Assembly (NCBI GenBank): GCA_964640665.1
Contig: CAZXHT010000009.1
Span: 1-64,000, forward strand
Length of the DNA stretch: 64,000 nt
Source of the DNA: DATKYQ01 sp964640665
GTDB lineage: Bacteria > Myxococcota > B64-G9
Direction of reading: 5' to 3'
The notes under the pieces are model-generated. The model worked only from the letters and a program-made list of their open reading frames with translations. It did no database searches and was not told where the DNA came from. A program made the position numbers and the translations under genes. Shown here one piece after another: positions 58,686 to 64,000 of this stretch. The stretch's first letter is position 1, and each line of letters starts with the position of its first letter.

Positions 58686-59933
58686 TTACCCGTTCATCGA
58701 CTCCAAGAACTCCTGGTTCGTCTGGGTGCGACTGATCTTGGAGAGCAAAAACTCCATCGAGTCGATCACGTTGAGCGGATGCAAGAGCTGGCGCAGGATC
58801 CAGACGCGGTTGAGCGTGCTGTCTTCCATCAGCAGCTCTTCCTTGCGGGTCGAGGAGGCGTTGATGTCCAGGCAGGGGAAGATGCGCTTCTCCATCAACT
58901 TGCGATCCAGCCGCATTTCGGAGTTGCCTGTGCCCTTGAACTCTTCGAAGATCACCTCGTCCATGCGCGAGCCGGTATCAACAAGCGCCGTGCCGATGAT
59001 GGTCAGCGAGCCGCCGCCCTCGATGTTGCGGGCCGCGCCGAAAAAGCGCTTGGGCTTGTGCAGGGCGTTGGAGTCGACGCCGCCCGAGAGAATCTTGCCG
59101 GACGGCGGCACCACCGAGTTGTAGGCCCGGGCCAGGCGGGTGATCGAATCGAGCAGGATGACCACGTCCTTGTTGTGTTCGACCATGCGCTTGGCTTTCT
59201 CGATCACCATCTCGGCCACCTGGACGTGGCGCTGGGCCGGCTCGTCGAAGGTCGAACTGACCACCTCGCCGTGGACCGAGCGCTCCATGTCGGTAACTTC
59301 TTCGGGACGCTCGTCGATCAGCAACACCATCAGCTCGACTTCCTTGTGGTTGTGAGCCAGGGCGTGGGCGATGTCCTGCAACAGAACCGTCTTGCCGGCC
59401 CGCGGTGGGCTGACGATCAAGCAGCGCTGGCCCTTGCCGATCGGAACCAGGAGATCGATGATGCGCGTCGAGAAGTTCTTTGGATCGTATTCAAGCTGGA
59501 AGCGCTCGTCTGGATAGAGCGGCGTCAGGTTGTCGAAGAGAATCTTGTCGCGCGCGACGTCGGGATCTTCGAAATTGATCACCTCGACCTTGAGCATGGC
59601 GAAGTAACGTTCGCCCTCCTTGGGCGGCCTGACCTGTCCGGAAACCGTATCGCCGGTCTTGAGGTTGAAGCGCCTGATCTGCGAGGGAGAGACGTAGATG
59701 TCATCCGGACCGGGCAGGTAGTTGTAGTCGGGAGAGCGCAGAAAACCGAAGCCGTCCGGGAGGGTTTCCAGCACCCCTTCTCCGTAGATGTGCCCGTTCT
59801 TTTCGGTTTGGGCCTGCAAGAGCGCGAAGATCAACTCCGACTTGCGCATGCCGCCGGCCCCCTGGACTTTGAGTTCCTTGGCCAGCTTGTTGAGTTCACT
59901 GATCTTCATGTTCTTGAGTTCCTTGAGGTTCAT
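58686..59933 (-). CDS. rho: Transcription termination factor Rho
   Basis: A 415-residue hexameric RNA helicase. The N-terminal helical bundle (LKELKNMKISELNKLAKELK) and cold-shock-like RNA-binding domain (GVLETLPDGFGFLRSPDYNY) are complete. The motor domain has Walker A SPPRAGKTVLL, Walker B VVILLDSITRLARAYN and the Q and R loops (PPSGKILSGGVD). AAGGAGG precedes the ATG. No insertion domain is present. Confidence 0.98.
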   Translation of the reverse strand: MNLKELKNMKISELNKLAKELKVQGAGGMRKSELIFALLQAQTEKNGHIYGEGVLETLPDGFGFLRSPDYNYLPGPDDIYVSPSQIRRFNLKTGDTVSGQVRPPKEGERYFAMLKVEVINFEDPDVARDKILFDNLTPLYPDERFQLEYDPKNFSTRIIDLLVPIGKGQRCLIVSPPRAGKTVLLQDIAHALAHNHKEVELMVLLIDERPEEVTDMERSVHGEVVSSTFDEPAQRHVQVAEMVIEKAKRMVEHNKDVVILLDSITRLARAYNSVVPPSGKILSGGVDSNALHKPKRFFGAARNIEGGGSLTIIGTALVDTGSRMDEVIFEEFKGTGNSEMRLDRKLMEKRIFPCLDINASSTRKEELLMEDSTLNRVWILRQLLHPLNVIDSMEFLLSKISRTQTNQEFLESMNG

Positions 59934-60178
59934 ACTTCCTCCTTAGGGGCGGATTTGGCTTTGACATGAGCAAAGCGGTTGGAAGAGTTATTGAGGGGTC
60001 CGGACGACTGCCTGATCACCTATTTGTAAACGCTTGAAAGAGGGGTTGCAAAAAGAGCATCCGCAAAAACGCCCGAACAATAAGGTGGCCAAAGGTAGTT
60101 GTCAAGCGAAAAGCGCAAAAAGACCCGGTGCGACCTCCTCTTGTCCCCGGGCCCGCCCGGCGCTATGCTAGGCCCCGC
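59934..60178. other. Divergent intergenic region rho/ligA
   Basis: A 245-bp gap between rho (minus) and ligA (plus). Both must be read from promoters in it, but no strong sigma-70 match stands out. A Rho autoregulatory leader would be expected here by analogy with other bacteria; it cannot be shown by eye. Confidence 0.5.
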
Positions 60179-62191
60179 ATGAATCGTGATCAGGCCATAG
60201 CCCGCATCCAGAAACTCGTCGGGCAGATTCGCGAGCACAACCGGCGCTACTACGTCGAGGACGGTCCAATTATCTCCGACGCGGCCTATGACCGGTTGAT
60301 GCGCGAGCTGGTCGAGTTGGAAAATGAGTACCCCGATCTGGCGGCCCCCGATTCACCAACCCACAGGGTGGGCGCAGCGCCCCTGCAGTCGTTTACCGAG
60401 ATCGCCCACCCCAGCCCGATGCTCAGTCTGCAGAACGCCTTTTCGGACCAGGAGCTTGTGGATTTCGACGAGCGCGTGCGCAAGGCGCTCGATCACCCGG
60501 GTCCCGTCGAGTACATGGCCGAGCCCAAGCTGGACGGCGTGGCCCTCGAGCTGTGCTACGACACGGGCCTGCTTTCGAGCGCGGCCACCCGCGGCGACGG
60601 GATCACCGGAGAGGACGTCACCCAAAACGCCCGCACCATCAAGTCGGTGCCGCTGCGGCTGCGGCCGCCCGGAAAGGCACCCCTGCCCGCGCGTCTGGTG
60701 GTTCGCGGCGAGGTCGTGATCCTCAAGAAAGACTTCGAGAAGCTCAACGCGGCCCAGCTTGCGGCAGGCCTCAAAACCTTCGCCAATCCCCGCAACGCAG
60801 CGGCGGGCTCGCTCAGGCAACTCGACTCGCGCGTCACCGCCGCGCGCCCGCTGACCGCCTTTATGTACGCGCCGGCTATCGAACTGCCCGGTATCGAAAA
60901 CCAGGCCCAGTTTCTTGCAACCCTTTCCGGGATGGGCTTTCTGGTAAATGATCTTTCTCGTACCTGCACGGGGATCGAGCAAGTGCTCACGGCCCGTGAC
61001 GACCTGCTGGAGCATCGCTTCGACTTGCCCTACGAGGTCGACGGCCTGGTGGTCAAGGTAAACGACTTCTCGCTCCAGAAGCGCCTGGGAGCCGTCTCGC
61101 GCTCGCCGCGCTGGGCCACGGCCTACAAGTTGCCGCCGGTGCAGGAAACCACGGTCGTCAACGACATCGTCGTGCAGGTCGGTCGCACCGGGGTGCTGAC
61201 GCCGGTGGCGCTGCTGGAGCCTGTCTGGATTTCCGGCGCCGAGGTCTCCCGGGCGACCCTGCACAACCAGGACGAGATCGATCGCAAGGACATCAGGCGC
61301 GGTGACACGGTGCTCGTGCAGCGGGCCGGGGACGTCATTCCCGAGGTAGTGGAGGTGATCAAGGAGTCGCGCCGGGGCACTCCCGAGCGCTTTCGTATAC
61401 CCGAAATCTGCCCGGTCTGCGGAGCGCGGGTGGTGCGCGAGGAGGGCGAGGCCGCCCGGCGTTGCGGCAACGCAAGCTGCCCGGCCCAGCTGCGGGCCGG
61501 GCTACGCCACTTCGCCTCGCGCGGGGCCATGGACATCGACGGGCTGGGTGAAAAAATCATCGATCAGCTCGTCGGGCGCGGCCTGGTAAAGGACGCCGCC
61601 GACCTGTACCGGCTTGACGCCGAGACCTTGGGTTCTCTCGAACGCCTGGCCGACAAGTCGGCCGACAACCTGGTGCGCGCCTTGGAGGCCAGCAAGGATG
61701 TGCCCTTGCAGAGGTTGATCTACGCCCTGGGCATCCGCCACGTGGGTGAACACGTGGCGCTGCTTCTGGCCCTTGAGATGGGATCAATAGACGCAGTCGG
61801 GCGAGCCGACCGGGAGCGGCTCGAGGCTATCGACGGCATCGGCCCCGAGGTGGCCGGAAGCTTGGTCACCTTCTTTACGCAACCCCAGAACAAGGCACTA
61901 CTCGAACGACTCTTGCAGGCGGGAGTGCGCCCGCTGGCTCCAACGCAAAGGGCCGCGACGACGCTCGATGGAAAGAGCGTCGTCTTGACCGGCACACTCT
62001 CGGGCATGGGCCGTAGGCAGGCCAAGGAACTAATTCAGGCCCTCGGCGGCCGGGTGACCGGCTCGTTGAGCAAGAAAACCGACTTTCTCGTTGCAGGCGA
62101 CAATCCCGGCTCGAAGCTCGATCGCGCCCGGCAACTCGGAGTCGAGATTATAACGGAGAACGACTTTCTCGATCTCGCCAGACGCCGGTAG
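60179..62191 (+). CDS. ligA: NAD-dependent DNA ligase LigA
   Basis: A 670-residue ligase that seals nicks in replication and repair, chosen from the ATG at 60179 because it gives the usual length (MNRDQAIARIQKLVGQIREH); an earlier in-frame ATG has no better ribosome binding site. The Ia domain holds REHNRRYY. The adenylated Lys117 lies in AEPKLDGVALEL. The OB fold, a four-cysteine zinc finger (CPVC then CGNASC), the helix-hairpin-helix region and a C-terminal BRCT domain (GKSVVLTGTLSGMGRRQAKE) follow. Confidence 0.97.
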   Translation: MNRDQAIARIQKLVGQIREHNRRYYVEDGPIISDAAYDRLMRELVELENEYPDLAAPDSPTHRVGAAPLQSFTEIAHPSPMLSLQNAFSDQELVDFDERVRKALDHPGPVEYMAEPKLDGVALELCYDTGLLSSAATRGDGITGEDVTQNARTIKSVPLRLRPPGKAPLPARLVVRGEVVILKKDFEKLNAAQLAAGLKTFANPRNAAAGSLRQLDSRVTAARPLTAFMYAPAIELPGIENQAQFLATLSGMGFLVNDLSRTCTGIEQVLTARDDLLEHRFDLPYEVDGLVVKVNDFSLQKRLGAVSRSPRWATAYKLPPVQETTVVNDIVVQVGRTGVLTPVALLEPVWISGAEVSRATLHNQDEIDRKDIRRGDTVLVQRAGDVIPEVVEVIKESRRGTPERFRIPEICPVCGARVVREEGEAARRCGNASCPAQLRAGLRHFASRGAMDIDGLGEKIIDQLVGRGLVKDAADLYRLDAETLGSLERLADKSADNLVRALEASKDVPLQRLIYALGIRHVGEHVALLLALEMGSIDAVGRADRERLEAIDGIGPEVAGSLVTFFTQPQNKALLERLLQAGVRPLAPTQRAATTLDGKSVVLTGTLSGMGRRQAKELIQALGGRVTGSLSKKTDFLVAGDNPGSKLDRARQLGVEIITENDFLDLARRR

Positions 62192-62315
62192 AGGCAAACA
62201 TATTGCATCTGTGTCACATCCAAAAAAAACGAGTATGCCGCGAGTTCGGGCATTCGACCGCCAGGGGCTGTTCATCATGTCCTACATGTTCTCGCTATCC
62301 GGAAAAGAGGTCTGC

Positions 62316-63077
62316 TCAGACCGCCTTGCGAAAGTGATAGAGGCAGTCGTAATAGTCCCACAGCGGCAGCACGGCGCGTAGCAACAGCTCGAAGCGGGCC
62401 AGCGGTTCGATGCAGCCTGCGGGCAGCAGACCGAAACGCAGCCCGAACCAACTGGGCAAGAGGCGTCCCCGGCGCAGGGGCCGCACCCGCAATGGCGCGA
62501 AGCCGGCCCGCCGCAGGGCCCGGTCGTAAGCGAGGTAGCTCCGGTACACCTTGTGGTGTGCGCGACTGATCCGGCCGAAGCGCCGGATGTGTTCAATAAG
62601 GATCACTTCGCCACCCGGGCGCAGAACCCGGTGGAACTCCTGAAGAACGTGGTCGAGCCGGTCGTCCTCCAGGATGTACATGAGCACTCCGGCGGTGGTG
62701 ACAACATCCAGGCGCCCGTCAGCCAGTGGCAGGTCTCCCCCGTCGTCGAAGAGGACGAACTCCACGGGAAGACCGGCCCGGCGCGCCTCGGCGATACGGA
62801 TCATTTCCGATGAGATGTCCAGTCCGACCACTCGGTGGCCCCACCGGGCCTGGCGGATGGCCTGCCGCCCGGCGCCGCACCCGAAGTCAAGGACACGCAG
62901 CGGGTGATCTTCAGGGAGGAGCCCGTCCAGCGTCAAATCCGCAAGAGTCTGGATGTAGCGGTTCTTGAGACCTCGCCGGTCTCCGCGGTCCACGACGGCT
63001 GACTCTCCGTACTTGCGCGCCAGATGGTCCCACTCTTGTGACGGCGTGGTCCCGTTTTCTGCTTCGGAAGTGTCCAT
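62316..63077 (-). CDS. SAM-dependent methyltransferase
   Basis: A 253-residue class I methyltransferase (Methyltransf_11 type). Motif I is VLDFGCGAGRQAIR, with the acidic loop GLDISSEMI. Motif II/III is DVVTTAGVLMYILEDD and then LRPGGEVILIEHIRR. The C-terminal 80 residues are basic and hydrophobic with no clear fold match. It is 3 bp from the flippase-like gene, suggesting one transcript for envelope lipid or glycan modification. Substrate is unknown. Confidence 0.85.
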   Translation of the reverse strand: MDTSEAENGTTPSQEWDHLARKYGESAVVDRGDRRGLKNRYIQTLADLTLDGLLPEDHPLRVLDFGCGAGRQAIRQARWGHRVVGLDISSEMIRIAEARRAGLPVEFVLFDDGGDLPLADGRLDVVTTAGVLMYILEDDRLDHVLQEFHRVLRPGGEVILIEHIRRFGRISRAHHKVYRSYLAYDRALRRAGFAPLRVRPLRRGRLLPSWFGLRFGLLPAGCIEPLARFELLLRAVLPLWDYYDCLYHFRKAV

Positions 63078-63080
63078 CCG

Positions 63081-64000
63081 CTATCCCCTTCTAATCGTCT
63101 TCCAACACCAACCCGACACGGGCAACAATATTTCGATAACCGTCATCCACACGCGCGTGGTCAGGGCGATCAACACTGAAGCGGAAATCGGCCAGGCCGT
63201 GGAGAGAAACAACGCCAGTGCGCTGTCCCTAACACCCAGGCCCCCGGGGATGAAGAACACCACCAAGTTGACCACCGCGGATCCGGCCAGCGCGCAGGTG
63301 ACGAGCAGGTAGGCATCCCACCCGACGGCATAGAACGATTGGATGAACAGAAGCAGTCCCGCGCCAGCAATCAGGTAGGCTGCGCATACCAGGGCCACCT
63401 GGGCAATCAGGATGCTAAAACCCGGCCAGCGCTCCAGGGGATCGCGCTTCAGCCTGCGCAGCACGGCGTTGAACAGAGGGCGGAAGACACGCGGGTGAAG
63501 GAACAGCAGGCCAAACGGTATCAAGATGGCGACGTAGGCGAGAGCCCCCGCGTCGGGGAGCACAAACCCGGCCAGGGCCAGAAACACCACCAGCGCGGCA
63601 AAGGCCGTGACGACCATCTCCATCAGGAAAGCAACCGTGATGACTTTCCGGTCCGTTCCGCGTACGTGGTAGCTGAGGAACCGCGAGAACAGGACGAACA
63701 CGGTCCCCGGGATGTAGCGGGCCAGCAGCGAGCCGGTCCAGGCCCGAAACGACTCTGCGAAAGAGACTCGCTCGCCGAGGGATTGCACCAGAAGGTGCCA
63801 CACTAAGACGTTCAGGCAGTATGCGAGGTACATCACCAGCGAACCCAACGCCAGGTGCAGCCACTCGAACGTCCACGAAAGCGTCCCGATCTCGTCGATG
63901 TGGATGTACAGGAGCCGGCCCAGAAACACCAGGATGGCCAGACCCAGTGCCAGGCGAAGCAGGAAGAGACCGCGCCGGGGCCGTTCTCCTGCCTCGGATT
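63081..64000 (-). CDS. Flippase-like membrane protein (UPF0104), partial
   Basis: The reading frame stays open to the window edge, so the start lies outside. The visible 306 codons encode about eight membrane helices of the lysylphosphatidylglycerol synthase transmembrane/UPF0104 family, which includes AglD/GtrA-linked flippase-like proteins. The conserved block RYIPGTVFVLFSRFL and the FFIPGGLGVRDSALALFLS motif are both present. It probably moves or modifies a lipid-linked sugar; the exact role is unknown. It is followed after 3 bp by the methyltransferase gene. Confidence 0.85.
   Translation of the reverse strand, partial: SEAGERPRRGLFLLRLALGLAILVFLGRLLYIHIDEIGTLSWTFEWLHLALGSLVMYLAYCLNVLVWHLLVQSLGERVSFAESFRAWTGSLLARYIPGTVFVLFSRFLSYHVRGTDRKVITVAFLMEMVVTAFAALVVFLALAGFVLPDAGALAYVAILIPFGLLFLHPRVFRPLFNAVLRRLKRDPLERWPGFSILIAQVALVCAAYLIAGAGLLLFIQSFYAVGWDAYLLVTCALAGSAVVNLVVFFIPGGLGVRDSALALFLSTAWPISASVLIALTTRVWMTVIEILLPVSGWCWKTIRRG

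Noticed and set aside
58431..59969. 512-codon plus-strand frame opposite rho
   Set aside because: Antisense shadow of rho; no motif and no start signal.

Overview
The window is high-GC (about 60 % or more by eye) and densely packed, mostly on the minus strand. It looks like a chromosomal segment of a former-deltaproteobacterial lineage, most plausibly Myxococcota or a relative. The evidence is the Myxococcus-like order of type IV pilus genes (pilB-T-C-S-R-A, then a pilG/H/I-like ABC transporter, pilD, pilM-N-O-P-Q), NtrC-type control with sigma-54 promoters, many small lipoproteins, a roadblock/LC7 protein and TPR proteins. No 16S rRNA or tRNA gene was seen, so the placement is an inference.

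Layout. Positions 1-129 hold nothing I can support. 130-6645 (minus) carries an ExeA/MshM-like ATPase, a 1034-residue TPR protein, elongation factor P, a roadblock protein, a small TPR-like protein and a lipoprotein. 6672-12722 is pilQ-P-O-N-M read from a sigma-70 promoter with an XRE-type HTH gene first. 12871-13365 is a small lipoprotein. 13501-20414 is the minor-pilin/tip operon fimT-pilV-pilW-pilX-pilY1, closed by a perfect 34-bp palindrome. 20577-25170 holds a second two-component pair (NtrC-type regulator and HAMP histidine kinase) around a divergent CotH-like lipoprotein gene. 25174-29727 is pilD, a GT2 glycosyltransferase, a hexapeptide acyltransferase, a DUF234-type ATPase and a sugar-nucleotide epimerase. 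30007-35856 (plus) is an inverted block: two near-duplicate pilins, a TPR membrane protein, an ABC ATPase and permease (pilG/H/I position) and a GT-C-like membrane protein. 35789-44076 (minus) is two more pilins, pilR, pilS, pilC, pilT and pilB. Together these genes encode a complete type IVa pilus: secretin, alignment complex, platform, extension and retraction ATPases, prepilin peptidase, four major-type pilins, minor pilins, tip adhesin and two regulatory pairs.

44221-64000 is mainly housekeeping: ribF, a small cysteine-rich protein, an HtrA protease operon with an adenylate-forming enzyme, a lytic transglycosylase, a PilZ-like protein, the prfA-prmC-murA operon, a DUF1385 protein, rpmE, rho, ligA, a methyltransferase and a flippase-like protein cut by the window end.

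The most unusual element lies between murA and prmC. A 2.77-kb low-GC island carries a COG1743/DUF1156-type DNA methyltransferase with zinc ribbons. It overlaps a 120-residue protein with a PD-(D/E)XK-like signature. Two identical 57-bp copies of the prmC-murA junction flank the island, and an integron attC-like stem-loop follows the nuclease stop codon. I read it as a compact restriction-modification-like cassette inserted without damaging either operon gene. A second unexplained item is a dispersed intergenic repeat at 5317-5413 and 49513-49643.
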